A DNA stretch of 64,000 bases, taken from assembly GCA_963556255.1 (NCBI GenBank), contig OY744616.1, forward strand, positions 2,663,331-2,727,330, given 5' to 3'. The position numbers and the translations under genes are program-made. The number at the start of each line of letters is the position of its first letter. Within the stretch, counting starts at the first letter, position 1. This stretch comes from Allolobophora icterica (taxonomy: Eukaryota; Annelida; Clitellata; Crassiclitellata; Lumbricidae). A model generated the notes under the pieces. The model searched no databases, was not told the origin of the DNA, and saw only the letters and a list, made by a program, of their open reading frames with translations. Positions 1 to 9,650 of the stretch are shown one piece after another.

Positions 1-20
1 CCAGATTTCCTCACATTGTT

Positions 21-130
21 AATGAAACCGTATTGTTTTTATATCTGGCCATTTTATAGCGCTATCTAAAAGCTACACAAAGGCTCGACTTCTGTAATAA
101 CCTCTTGAGGTATAAGTGATTTAGGTGAGA
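21..130. repeat. Dispersed repeat R5, copy 1
   Basis: This stretch resembles 8780-8900; both carry TTTTATAG.GCT, AAAGGCTC.ACT and AATAACC blocks in the same order. The two copies are diverged. No coding potential was seen. The family is not recognised. Confidence 0.45.
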
Positions 131-350
131 TATGATCGGTGTTTGAAACACTGCAAAGCACTAGAACACTTTTGGAGCTTTCTTTCGAAAGTTATAGGAG
201 TAATAAGGCGGTTTCTGTTTAACCACACTGTATCATAACTCTAAGCATTCCCTGTGGCTGGTCCCCGTAGAATGAGCTCCCGGTAGCACTACGATTAACG
301 CCAGTAAGTCTTGTTTATTTCTAGCCTTAAGACTGTTCTCTTTGACTGGG

Positions 351-432
351 GTTGGGCTGAGAGCGCTCCTGAGTAGATAATCTTGAAGAGGCGCTATTTA
401 AAAACACTGTAATAAATTAATTAATAAATAAC
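351..432 (+). repeat. LINE/SINE-type 3' tail with AGCGC hairpin
   Basis: The block GAGCGCTCCTGAGTAG followed by AGAGGCGCTATTTAAA can fold into a short stem and runs into AATAAATTAATTAATAAATA. The same hairpin ends the L2/CR1-like LINE fragments in this window (19.9, 35.6, 44.8 and 56.2 kb) and the SINE at 4596-4836. The body of the element is missing. Confidence 0.6.
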
Positions 433-435
433 AAC

Positions 436-552
436 AATGATTATCGTCACCCTCCTCCTTCATTCGGGCTTAGGTCTGACATCACCCGGAAACGGCAATT
501 GCGAAGTTTAAAATTCTTTTCTATAAGCAGAAAACCTACTTTACAAATATTA
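436..552 (+). repeat. Dispersed repeat R2 copy
   Basis: This is a copy of a family whose core reads roughly GTCGCCCTCCTCCTT, then GGCTTGGGACTGGCAC, then TTTCTATAAGCAGAAAA. Other copies lie at 4436-4585, 5225-5380, 35298-35402 (minus) and 63355-63500. It is non-coding and of unknown class. Confidence 0.6.
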
Positions 553-597
553 AGTTTCGAAGTTTGTTATGAGTTTATACAGTGGGCTACCTGGTAG

Positions 598-890
598 TAA
601 TAGTTTCTGTTTAACGACACAATTTTCTAACAAGGTTACTCATGACTATCTGACAATGTGTTTCTATATATTGTTTCACTTGGCAACATTATGAAGGTGT
701 CCAAAAACCAACCCTGTGCAATCACGCATTTGACAATATTTTGGCTGCATTCGAACTCGGCAGTGGCGTAGTTAGACGCTGAAGCGTGTGAAGCGTATTA
801 TTGAATAACAGAGAAATAAGGGTATACGTTGGTGTTTTGCGACACTGTACCATAAGAAAAGAGGATCGGCTGCAAGCGTTTTTAAAGCGT
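598..890 (+). repeat. Dispersed repeats R2 (start) and R1
   Basis: A TTTCTGTTTAACGACAC start (R2 type) is followed by GAAGGTGTCCAAAAACCAAC (R1 type). The R1 part is closely matched at 21545-21715, including GTGCAATCACGCATTT and TTGGCTGC. It is non-coding. Confidence 0.55.
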
Positions 891-1009
891 CGTTAGTGAT
901 TACTGCAATATTCAAAGGTTTGAAAACCTCTCGAATTACCGGTATGAGTGAATTAAGTGACATATATTATGATCGGCCACTGTTGTGTATTGCGCTATGT
1001 AGGAGGAGC

Positions 1010-1345
1010 TACATGAATTATATGAACCGTACTACTCCTGCTTCTGTGTCGAAACATTGTGTTGCGGTTCAGCTATATCCAATCTGGAATTTCGAGCTAA
1101 TTAAATCATTAGATTGGCTTTTAAAAAATGAAACCGTTGAAGGACCTACTGGCCCAGTTAGCTAAATTGGTAAGAACGTTCGTCCTATGCACCTCTATAC
1201 GTGAGGTTCCCGGTTGCTTCCCAATGCTGGCTTATTTAAGAGATTTGGGTCTCGGTCTAGCACGGGCCATGCACGGGGATCTTAAATGGCGTCACTTTGA
1301 ACCAGGAACTTTCCTTCTCTAAGCATATCCATATACTAAGACCTG
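1010..1345 (+). repeat. LINE-derived fragment, copy 1 of a pair
   Basis: The stretch aligns throughout with 9651-9990, sharing AAGGACCTACTGG, GTTCGTCCTATGC, CCATGCACGGGG and TTTCCTTCTCTAAGCATATCC. In the second copy this region can be read as GVILDQKFSFSKHI, a phrase typical of the RT-to-thumb region of CR1/Jockey-like LINEs. The copy here has lost the frame. It is a relic, not a gene. Confidence 0.5.
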
Positions 1346-1376
1346 CTAATAATTGCGCGAACTTCGAGTCGTATCC

Positions 1377-1682
<306 letters not shown>

Positions 1683-2154
1683 CAGGGCAGGACAAAAGCA
1701 TGAGGAGGATGAAACAGAATCACACCAAACAGACAGAAAGAGGCAAGCCGACGATCAGAAACATGATCGTTGACAACAGCAGACATAGGGACAGAGAAAA
1801 GCAGAGAGAAAGACGAAAACATGGAAAGTGACAGGCAAACATATTTATACACAGCCGGAAAGGAGACATCAGAATGAAGTTGCTTACAAATCTAAATACA
1901 AGCATCAATAACCCTGGCAGACGCATTAAACACTGGCCAACGCAATTCTTACTTCGACACCTTTAGAACGTGTTAAGCTCCATGTATTTATACTACTTAT
2001 TTCGACACCTTTATAACGTTTACAGCTTTCTATATTTTTATGCTGTATTCACATTGCTAAGCGCTTTCTAAATCTTTCCTCGACCACGTCTTCTGAAGAA
2101 AGGATACGTTGACCTCAGCGTCCGTAATGGAAACCGAAAATTAAATGCTCTTTA

Positions 2155-2350
2155 GACACCTTTAAAATGGATCCAATTTATGATATTCATACATCAGCTT
2201 CGTTCAAGGGTTAAATTCCTGCTCTGTCATTTGTTAAAAAAGTAGGGTCGATGTCAAAGGTTTTAGAAGCCACAGAAAAGTGTTAAAAACTGGAATGAAA
2301 ATGAAATTGATTACCAAGGGTTAACCTTTTCGGGGTTTACCAATTCCTCT
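2155..2350. repeat. Dispersed repeat R6, copy 1
   Basis: It resembles 13305-13490: both have GACACCTTTA, ATCAGCTTCGTT, AAGTAGGGTCG, AGAAGCCACAGAAAAG and a GGTTGACC/GGTTAACC block in order. The leading GACACCTTTA is the reverse complement of the R1 start, so R6 may be a minus-strand R1 relative. It is non-coding. Confidence 0.5.
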
Positions 2351-2616
2351 CGCTATAATTGACTTGCTTAGAGTCGTGGGGAAGTTCACAAATGCAGGCT
2401 TGAGGTTAAGGTGGACACTGGTGCTCTACCTGCCACAAGACGCCGTTAAGTAGACACTACAATATACTGACACATTTAGACACCTTTTAAACGTGATTGA
2501 TCGACACTACATATTTACCAAATGCGCTACTAAGCTATTTTTTTAATTTAATTGTGTGTACTTTGCCACACGAACGTTGAGAACTGTTCAAGATAATTCT
2601 TTTATATACCGAAGAC

Positions 2617-2620
2617 TGTA

Positions 2621-2671
<51 letters not shown>

Positions 2672-2672
2672 A
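2617..2672. repeat. (TGTC)n microsatellite
   Basis: About 13 TGTC units in a row. The plus-strand ORFs crossing it come from the repeat. Confidence 0.95.
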
Positions 2673-2740
2673 TTTCTGTCCCGTTCGTCCATGTCTCTTG
2701 CTCAACGTCTGTTTCTGTGTTCTTGTTCATTCATTTGCTT

Positions 2741-2766
2741 TGATGTTGATGATGACGATGATGATA

Positions 2767-2830
<64 letters not shown>
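2741..2830. repeat. (GAT)n microsatellite
   Basis: A long ATG/GAT triplet run. The last units supply the left target-site copy GATGACAA of the MITE at 2834-3006. Poly-Asp, poly-Met and poly-Ile readings are artefacts. Confidence 0.97.
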
Positions 2831-2833
2831 CAA

Positions 2834-3006
2834 CAGGGGCGTCTATCCCCCCTAAGTCATTGGAGCAACGTCCCTTTTCCCCTTCTTCTTCCCCCCTTCC
2901 CGTTCCTTCCCCCCTTAAAATGGTGGCACACACACTGACAGATCTTCCCCCCTTATTTCTTGGATAGAGCATTTGCTCCAAGGTTTCTATGGTGTAGACG
3001 CCCCTG
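2834..3006. mobile_element. hAT-type MITE, 173 bp
   Basis: The ends form an inverted repeat: CAGGGGCGTCTATCC on the left, and GGTGTAGACGCCCCTG on the right, whose complement reads CAGGGGCGTCTACACC. An exact 8-bp direct repeat, GATGACAA, flanks it at 2826-2833 and 3007-3014. Eight-bp duplications with CAGGG-type ends are characteristic of hAT transposons. It has no coding capacity. It lies in the first intron of the dystroglycan-like gene, 36 bp beyond the splice donor. Confidence 0.85.
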
Positions 3007-3041
3007 GATGACAATATAATTCCATTATCAGTGGCCCTTAC

Positions 3042-3275
3042 TTGGTAATACGTGAACTCAGTCTTTGGCAAACGATACTTGAAGAGCCTTCCAACCGCGG
3101 CAGTTGTGTCTACCATACCCCAACCGATGGGAGTCCCTGGCCCTCCAGACCTTCGCAGGTCCTCGACCCTCAACCTCTCGACGATGCTTTTCCCTTCCAT
3201 CGAAGTTGCACCGACGTTATTCGCTGTTACCAGGACAACAACGACGCTGTATAGCAGAAGACGCAACGACGTCAT
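3042..3275 (-). CDS. First coding exon of a dystroglycan-like gene (partial)
   Basis: On the minus strand this exon encodes 78 residues. Residues 1-23 form a hydrophobic signal peptide (MTSLRLLLYSVVVVLVTANN...). A charged linker follows (VERLRVEDLRR), then GMVDTTAAVGRLFKYRLP, which resembles the start of the N-terminal cadherin-like domain of alpha-dystroglycan, a cell-surface laminin receptor of the dystrophin complex (vertebrate form: G-I-P-D-G-T-A-V-V-G-R-x-F). The exon ends in phase 0 at CAA|GTAAGG. From memory, the vertebrate gene also has an intron at about this point, but this was not checked. A longer upstream reading in the same frame crosses the 5' UTR and is not preferred. The remaining exons must lie left of the window. 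Without a database search a sarcoglycan or another cadherin-like protein cannot be excluded. Confidence 0.55.
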
Positions 3276-3300
3276 CGTCCGACCGCCGCCATTTTGTTGC
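3272..3300 (-). promoter_or_regulatory. Upstream ORF and YY1-like site at the exon start
   Basis: On the minus strand ACAAAATGGCGGCGG lies 17 nt before the main ATG. AAAATGGCGGC matches the YY1 motif, and its ATG opens a 7-codon uORF (stop included) whose TGA overlaps the main start as ATGA. That arrangement suits termination-reinitiation. It is inferred from sequence only. Confidence 0.5.
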
Positions 3301-3429
3301 GCGGTATACCAATGATTATTACTCACAGCAACGGTCAACTTGGCATTGTCCGCAATTTTAGTGCACAATAATTCGATCGCTAAATCGCTTACACCCATTC
3401 ATATGTCTTTTGAACAGTTAATTGGCAGA

Positions 3430-3446
3430 ACTCCGCCATTTTGGAG
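3430..3446 (-). promoter_or_regulatory. Second YY1-like motif upstream
   Basis: GCTCCAAAATGGCGG on the minus strand repeats the AAAATGGCGG core about 155 bp upstream of the first exon. Paired motifs of this kind occur in TATA-less animal promoters, so the transcription start is probably within 3300-3450. No TATA box was seen. Confidence 0.35.
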
Positions 3447-3724
3447 CAGTCGCGAAGTTGACTAAAAGAAACATATGGCCTCTTCACAATGTCCGTTGAC
3501 CTGCTTTAAATTATTCAAAAACTGTCCGCCATATGTTGTGGCTTTATGCAGGAAAATAACCCACAGTCGGACCAACGAATTAACAATCGTCGACCTCTAA
3601 ACGTAGTTATTATACGAACAAGAACTAAGTTAGAATTACACACCTTTAAAGCGCTATCAATTTTGTCTATATATATATGACGACTATAGAGTCATCATTC
3701 ACATTTTTGGTCCTTTGGTAATAT

Positions 3725-3860
3725 TCATCTTGGACACCTTTTAAATGCAAAGAAGTGATTATATATACCTGACACCTCCCACACCAACAATATGCTAAAA
3801 TAATTTATGTCGACGTCAACAGCCTTTGTTGCTATAAGATGTCGTTAAACTCTGGATCCC
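3725..3860 (-). repeat. Dispersed repeat R1 (minus)
   Basis: GGACACCTTTTAAATGC, then GTCGACGTCAACAGCC and ATAAGATGTCGTTAAAC, are the reverse complement of R1. A similar minus copy lies at 10230-10320. Confidence 0.5.
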
Positions 3861-4073
3861 AACAACCGCTGGGCGTTTATGTTTTTTATGTACCAAAGTT
3901 TAAAACGCTTTAAGTTGAATATATATATATATATTTTCACCGCGTTTCACGCAAGTATTTGCCTCTCTTTCAACCTACAGCACCAAACTAAAATCCTCGA
4001 TCGCATGCATGCATATATCACTCATTTTCAAAGGCCGTATTACAGGATTCAAACCCAAACCAACCAGAGAAAC

Positions 4074-4240
4074 AGATGAGATTGGTTAGAGCACCCGCCT
4101 TGTAACGCAGAAAGTACAAGTTCGATCCTATAATCCCTTTAGATGGCTACTGTGTAAGGATCTTGAACAAGTCCTTCGCTCACAATTGTTCAGCGCCATC
4201 GATTGATGCTTGGTCGTTAGATAGCGGCGCTTACAAAATA
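4074..4240 (+). repeat. SINE-1 copy A, tRNA-derived head and core
   Basis: GATTGGTTAGAGCACCCGCC matches a pol III A box and AAGTTCGATCC a slightly degraded B box, about 30 bp apart. The core GATCTTGAACAAGTCCTTCG and AGCGCCATCGATTGATGC follow. It matches 62965-63145 along its length. It is a SINE, not a functional tRNA: there is no intact acceptor stem. Confidence 0.75.
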
Positions 4241-4585
4241 CGTAATAGTTACAGAGAGTTACTGCTATTCAGAAATATTTGACTCGATAACAGGTAACTA
4301 TGTCAACTCGTGGACGTTGACAGTGATTGGTTGACTTACAATTGCGCGTGCATTGATTGGCTGACAAACAATAGGTTGCCATGGTAAAATCATGCTTTTG
4401 CGTAAGTTCTCTCGTTTCGCAACGATTGGTTACTTTCTGTTTAACGACATTGTGTAAAAAGGAAGATGATTAGCGTCGCCCTCCTTCTTTATCCAGGCGT
4501 GGGACTAGCAACACCCGAAAACTGCAGTGTCGAAGCTGACATTTCTTTACTGAAACCAGAAAATCTGCCTTTCAAATATTAACCA
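4241..4585 (+). repeat. Body of composite repeat (SINE-1 to R2)
   Basis: GGTCAACTCGTGGACGTTGA-like sequence, CATTGATTGG and TTGCCATGGT run into an R2 copy that starts near 4436. The same order recurs at 63146-63500, so SINE-1, this body, R2 and R1 travel together as one unit of about 0.8-1 kb. Confidence 0.65.
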
Positions 4586-4595
4586 TGCTGTTTGT

Positions 4596-4836
4596 TTATT
4601 TATTTATTTATTTATTCCTGATATTTCTCTAGCGCCTCTCGAAGTCAACTACTACTCAGAGGCGCTCCCGACTACAGCATTTGATACTGTGCCGGAATTT
4701 TCACGCGGAAGCGCCACGAGCAATTGCGAGTGAAGGACTTGCCCAAGGTCCGTACGCAGCGGCTAGAGTGGGATTCGAACCTGCAACCCTCCGGTCACAA
4801 GGCGCCGAACTTACCACTGAGCCACCACGCCCCATT
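4596..4836 (-). repeat. SINE-2, complete tRNA-derived SINE with LINE-type tail
   Basis: On the minus strand it starts GGGGCGTGGTGGCTCAGTGG (A box TGGCTCAGTGG) and has a perfect B box, GGTTCGAATCC. The core GACCTTGGGCAAGTCCTTCA follows, which resembles the CORE domain of MIR SINEs. The 3' end is the AGCGCCTCTGAGTAG...AGAGGCGCT hairpin used by the LINEs here, then an (AATA)n tail. It is inserted inside the composite repeat of 4074-5062. Confidence 0.85.
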
Positions 4837-4884
4837 GTGCCATCAAAGTGGAGTACTTATCAAAGTGTTTTTTAACCTATCTGG

Positions 4885-5062
4885 TCACTTAGCAAAGCTG
4901 GCAGTGTTATAAATGTATACAAAAGGCGTGTAGGTGCATTCGAGTGTTTCACGACACCTTTTGGCTGCCAAGTCTGTCCACGTCAAACTTTCATCTTTCA
5001 CCGGTCGAGTAAATGGAGGATACTGAAAAGCTGTCGACTGGATCCAACAGATTCCAACAAAT
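4885..5062 (+). repeat. Dispersed repeat R1 copy
   Basis: GTTATAAATGTATACAAAAG, GCATTCGAGTGTTTCACGAC and GAAAAGCTGTCGACTGGATC match the R1 copies at 33785-33960 and 63640-63785. It closes composite copy A. Confidence 0.6.
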
Positions 5063-5224
5063 TAACGACACCCTATTGCAACGGGGGAAAGGGGTTGTGG
5101 GTTGAGGACATTAGGAAAAACTGTTTTGAACAATTCTTACTGTTTAATTTTGATTGCCAGTAAAAAACACCTGATTTTGAAATAGACATTATGGCTCTTG
5201 GTAGACGCTACTATCATATAAGGT

Positions 5225-5380
5225 TAGTTGCTGTTTGACGACACTGTGTCATAGCAAAGAAGAATAGCGTCGCCCTACTCCTTTCTCCAGGCTTGGGACT
5301 GGCACTGCCAGAGTACAAGCAATGACGGAGTTGACATTTCTTTTCTATAAGCAGATAATCTGCTGACAAACATTAATCTT
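5225..5380 (+). repeat. Dispersed repeat R2 copy
   Basis: GTTGCTGTTTGACGACACTG, AGCGTCGCCCTACTCC, GGCTTGGGACTGGCAC and TTTCTATAAGCAGATAATC are present in order. Confidence 0.65.
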
Positions 5381-5453
5381 TATTTGTATTGTTTAAAGAA
5401 TGGATTGTTCGGAATGTGTTCATGTATATGTGTTCATTCGGCTCTGTTATAAA

Positions 5454-6210
5454 GGTATGCGGACGTTTGGTCAACGGACGATTGGTCAACGGACGGTTGA
5501 TCACGGACGATTGGTCAAAGGACGATTGGTCAAGCGGACTGTTCGTCAAGGGGACTGTTGATCAAGGGTCCTTTCGTCAAAGAGGACGGTTGATCAAAAA
5601 ATCGTCAATCATTGAAAATAAATTATAAAATAGATAGGCATTGTTATTCCTCAAAATAATACACTTTAATGTAGTAGTTTTTATATCAAATGTAGTCAAA
5701 TAGTTAAAACACGAAGGTGCCTAATTGTGAGACAAATGTTATATGTATATTAGCACGTTCGCTCTTCCATATCCCCAACAGCACGTCTGACTTTTCCGAC
5801 CAAGTCACGGTATTTCTTGGTACCAATTTCCTGGACTCCAGTTGCGCCTTGCGACAACGCGCCCTTCGATCAACAACCACATCGTTGGACAACATCGTTG
5901 GATGACTGCACATGAGCAGCGATTGGATTCAGCGGTTCGTCTGTCTAGGGATAATTAGTGGTCGTCGATTTCAAAGGGTTATCGTATATCTGTGCCAGTG
6001 CAGTTGTTTGTACTGATAAGAGAAGTGACATATTTTAAAAGCGTCTCCAATATCTAAAATTAAAATTTTTGATCAACCGTCCTCTTGACGAAAGGACCCT
6101 TGATCAACAGTCCCTTGACGAACAGTCCGCTTGACCAATCGTCCGTTGATCAATCGTCCGTGACCAATCGTCCGTTGACCAATCGTCCGTTGACCAAACG
6201 TCCTAGAACC
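5454..6210. mobile_element. 757-bp DNA element with ~140-bp modular inverted repeats
   Basis: The two ends are inverted copies of each other for about 140 bp, built from degenerate units such as GGACGATTGGTCAA and GGACTGTTGATCAA. The termini read GGTATGCGGACGTTTGG (left) and, on the complement, GGTTCTAGGACGTTTGG (right). Flanks at 5446-5453 and 6211-6218 are the same 8 bp, GTTATAAA, and the interrupted sequence is the start of an R1 repeat. The 460-bp interior has short ORFs on both strands (69 codons, minus, 5704-5913) without recognisable domains. It is non-autonomous and its superfamily is undetermined. It shares end bases with the MITE at 22192-22429. Confidence 0.85.
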
Positions 6211-6320
6211 GTTATAAAGGTGTCCAAAATGCAATCATGCGCATTCGCCTGTGTAACGACATCTGTTGGTACACGTCAAACTTACGTCTTTAATTTGTCG
6301 AGTACCGTACGTTGAAAAGC
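6211..6320 (+). repeat. Dispersed repeat R1, right of the insertion
   Basis: GTTATAAAGGTGTCCAAAAT continues the R1 copy split by the element at 5454-6210. GTGTAACGACATCTGTTGG follows. Confidence 0.6.
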
Positions 6321-6420
6321 TTGGAAATATTTAATAGGAGAGTAATAGACCTAATAATTATAAGGCAGCTGACAAATAATTGGTTGGCTGCTGTCGTTTT
6401 AAAAGTGACATTAGTGAGTA

Positions 6421-7456
6421 TTGCAATATTCGGCGCTGTACGCCATAAACTGGCATATTTCTCATAAAATTGCAAAAAACATAGGAGTTATAAAAAGAAT
6501 TTCTCACCTGATTCAACCTAGCATTCTAATAACCCTCTACTACACAATGATCTACCCATACTTAAACTACTGTGCTATGGTTTGGGCCTCGAATTATGCC
6601 ACCAGACTTTATAAGCTTAAGATATTACAGAAAAGAATCGTTCGCATAATTACAAGATCCCACTGGCTAGCTCACACGGAAGGTCTTTTCCCCCAACTAG
6701 GACTCCTAAATCTTGACCAAATATTAGTTTACCAAGTCAGTATCTTTATGTACCGCTCCACGAACAAAGCACTACCACATGAATATGAGTCTCTCTTTAC
6801 CACCAATTCCCTGGTTCATTCCCACAATACACGTACTGCCACAGACATGAGGCATGTGTATGCCAGAACAAATACTCGTAAATTTACAATAATATGCAGG
6901 GGCCCCTTGTTTTGGAACCTTTTGCCCAAAAGGATCAAACTTCTTCCAACCCTCAGTTTGTTCAAAAACCATCTCAGGAAATGGCTGCTCTCGGAGGGCA
7001 TCTCAGTCTCCTCATTGTCAGATCTAGAACTTCCCTTTAGTGGCTAATTGTTGTTTATTGGTCCTGACTAGCATGGCTCAACATTAATAGCAAAGAAGTA
7101 CTAATTATGACCCTACCATCGTTATTAATTACCGAACTAGGGGTGCTCTACCCAGTGGGAATTTTTCCCTTCTGAGCATCCCATTGAGATCCTACTCCCT
7201 ATATCTCGAAGACTACTTCTTGCATATTTCTTCTCTACATTGATTTATTATATTATCCTAAACAAACAGAGTTTTCCTTCTTAACCTGAATAGGAACTGA
7301 TTTATTTAAGAATTACTATTATTTCTGTTTGTTATATAGAGTTGATTGTTTAGAGTTTGTTGACTGTTGTTACAGCCTATGAAAAAATGTGATATCTGCA
7401 GTTCTTTTATTGGGACCAATAAACGATATATGTTATGTTATGTTATGTTATGTTTG
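6421..7456 (+). mobile_element. LINE 3' fragment: RT C-terminus, 3' UTR, (TTATG)n tail
   Basis: An open stretch of about 208 codons (6421-7047) reads like the C-terminal thumb region of a CR1/Jockey-type reverse transcriptase: LYYTMIYPYLNYCAMVWA, KLKILQKRIVRIIT, and FWNLLPKRIKLLPTLSLFK near the end. RT motifs are absent because the copy is 5'-truncated, the usual fate of target-primed insertions. The 3' UTR ends with GGGACCAATAAACGATATATG and four to five ATGTT repeats. It probably belongs to a family different from the hairpin-tailed LINEs here. Confidence 0.8.
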
Positions 7457-7470
7457 CCAGGACCATTGAT

Positions 7471-8764
7471 GCAGTGATATTTCAGTTTTGAAAATAATTA
7501 CAGTTTCAGTTTTTATTCAGTTTTGGGTTCGTAATTTCTATTTCAGTTCAAGTTTCAGTTTTGAAATAATTTCCGTTTCTATTACAGTTTCAGTTTTAAA
7601 ATAATTTCCGTTTTCGTTTCAGTTTCTGGAAAATTTCAGTTTCAGTTTCTACATAGATACATTTGCGTTGACAGATAACAGCGGTTCTCAAACTGTATTT
7701 TTATTGTACCATCAGGTAAAAAAGTCGAATACTGGAATACCACCAGCAAATGTCAGATCAACAACAACAGACGTGCGCGAAATCCCTTTGCAATTAGCGT
7801 AGAGAAATTTTATACTTTTAAGAAGCGCATGGTGGACGCAGAAAGAAGATGGACAAAACTCATAGAAAATTTAAAGAAAAAGAAGCGCATGGTGGACGTG
7901 AATTGCGCTCGTAATAGGTTGGTGCCCTGCGCTTGGCCTTCGAGTGGCACTTTAGAAGTTTGGAGATTACAATTACGGTTACGTAGAATAGTGGCTTCAA
8001 TAATTAATTGCTAGGCTACTCAAAGAAAGATGGGAAAAATTGATAAAGATGGGGATAAACTCATAGAAATTTTTTTCGCGTTCCTAGAGAACGCTTAATT
8101 GGAAGACGAAGGATTGGATGAATTAGGGAATGTGAAGGTGTCTGTCTGGCTGTGCGTCTGTACGTCTATTGTTTGTGGCCCTGTCTAATTTGCGGCCCAG
8201 ACCCAGTAACACACCCGACTAAGGCGTGACACACGCAAGTTTCGAACTTTCAGATTAGTCGAATTCTTGCTGACAAGCTGCAGTCCACATGATTTATTGT
8301 TAACGTCTGATTCAACTTTCACTAAACACGAACTCTTTTTCGTCTTCTCATCATAAACAAAATACTGCGAAATCGCTTTCGCGCTTGCGTCCAGCCAATA
8401 GTCGCGATAAACTCAATCTCAATGGAAAACTTAGCAACCTAACTCTAACAGACAACATTGATTTTGATGCATGGATATCGAATAATAACCAGAATAAATG
8501 GTCCGCCCAAACCCCTAGAGTTACTTAGTCAGCGATTTAGCCCAACTAAAACCCAATACAAACGCAGAAAATTTTACTTATTTTCAACAATTTCCGTTCG
8601 GAATTAATTATCGTTTCTATTTCTATTTCGCTTTGACATTTTCATTTCCGTTTCTATTCAGTTTCCGTTTTGCAAATAATTTCCGTTTCAGTTTCAGTTC
8701 TCGTTAAACGGAAATTCATAATTTTCGTTTCAGTTTCTATTTCAGTTAACTGAAATATCACTGC
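7471..8764. mobile_element. 1.3-kb inverted-repeat element rich in TTTCAGTTTC
   Basis: The left end GCAGTGATATTTCAGTT and the right end AACTGAAATATCACTGC form a 17-bp perfect inverted repeat. ATTGAT flanks both sides (7465-7470 and 8765-8770). Inside each end lie about 150 bp of degenerate CAGTTTC/CCGTTTC units, in the same orientation on both sides rather than inverted. The middle holds a 61-codon ORF (7829-8014) and an AGAAGCGCATGGTGGACG direct repeat, but no transposase. The duplication could be 4 bp (TTGA) with an 18-bp TIR or 6 bp (ATTGAT), so the superfamily is open. Confidence 0.75.
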
Positions 8765-8774
8765 ATTGATGTCG

Positions 8775-9650
8775 TCCCCTGATTAACTGATAGTGTTGAT
8801 GAAATCATATATTTATACGGATGCCTTTGGATATTTTATAGGGCTTTTTTAAAGTTCATAAAGGCTCTACTCTTGAATAACCAACTCATGAAAATCCCTG
8901 ATTCTTCCATACACCTGTCAACAAATCCTTCGTTTCTTACCTTCAGCTCTGACTCTTCTCGCCCTAAACTTGATCTGCCGCCATGGTAACCGCGCTTGGA
9001 CTTTCTCTGGACTACTCTTTGGAAACCCCTCTGATTTTACTCAGAGCCTGTGAATAGACTGGTGCCCTGTGCTTTGCCTCCGACTGTCGCTTTACAAGTT
9101 TGGAGATTAAGACTAAATTTAATAACCGATTGAGTCATCAAAAAACTTTCCGGTAGGAGGAGCAGAACCAGGTCTGTAGACAGCCGGCACCGTTCATGGC
9201 CCATGGGATGTAGATATGGCAAGGCATAGCGCCTCCATTGAAGTGATTTCCGGATCATTTGGACACAACATAATTATAATCCTCCTTTCTACAGGTTGGG
9301 ACACCACCAAATATAGGGTAGTCGCAGAGGTATCAGATAGCTATTGAAGTGCATTTTTAAATATATATAGCGTCAGATAAACGACAACTGTTCAGATTGA
9401 AATTGTTTTGGCAAGTTATACTGCCCATGGATTTATGACACCTCTGCTACTCCCTGCATACAATTACACAAAACCGTTTTTTCTTTTTTATAGAGCAAAT
9501 GTCATGCTTAAAAGAGGTGTGTGATTATTTTCGGCAGGCCTGAAGGTCAAACGTTTCTTGCAAATATGGCACCTGTTAACACCGTTTAATAGGTGTTTAA
9601 CGAAAGCGCTCTCACCATTCGGCTCGTTGTGTAATGTGCACAAAAAAGGA
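8775..9650. other. Old repeat mosaic without genes
   Basis: It contains R5 copy 2 (8780-8900) and a short motif at 9058-9115 (GGTGCCCTGTGCTTTGCC, AAGTTTGGAGATTA) also found at 7919-7975. No credible coding region was seen. Confidence 0.5.

Noticed and set aside
2556..2967. Poly-Asp and poly-Met ORFs
   Set aside because: They are created by the (GAT)n tract next to a (TGTC)n tract.
3042..3315. Plus-strand ORFs over the dystroglycan-like exon
   Set aside because: They are shadows of the minus exon and show no domain.
4770..4836. tRNA gene on the minus strand
   Set aside because: A and B boxes are good but the acceptor stem is absent and a SINE core and tail follow.
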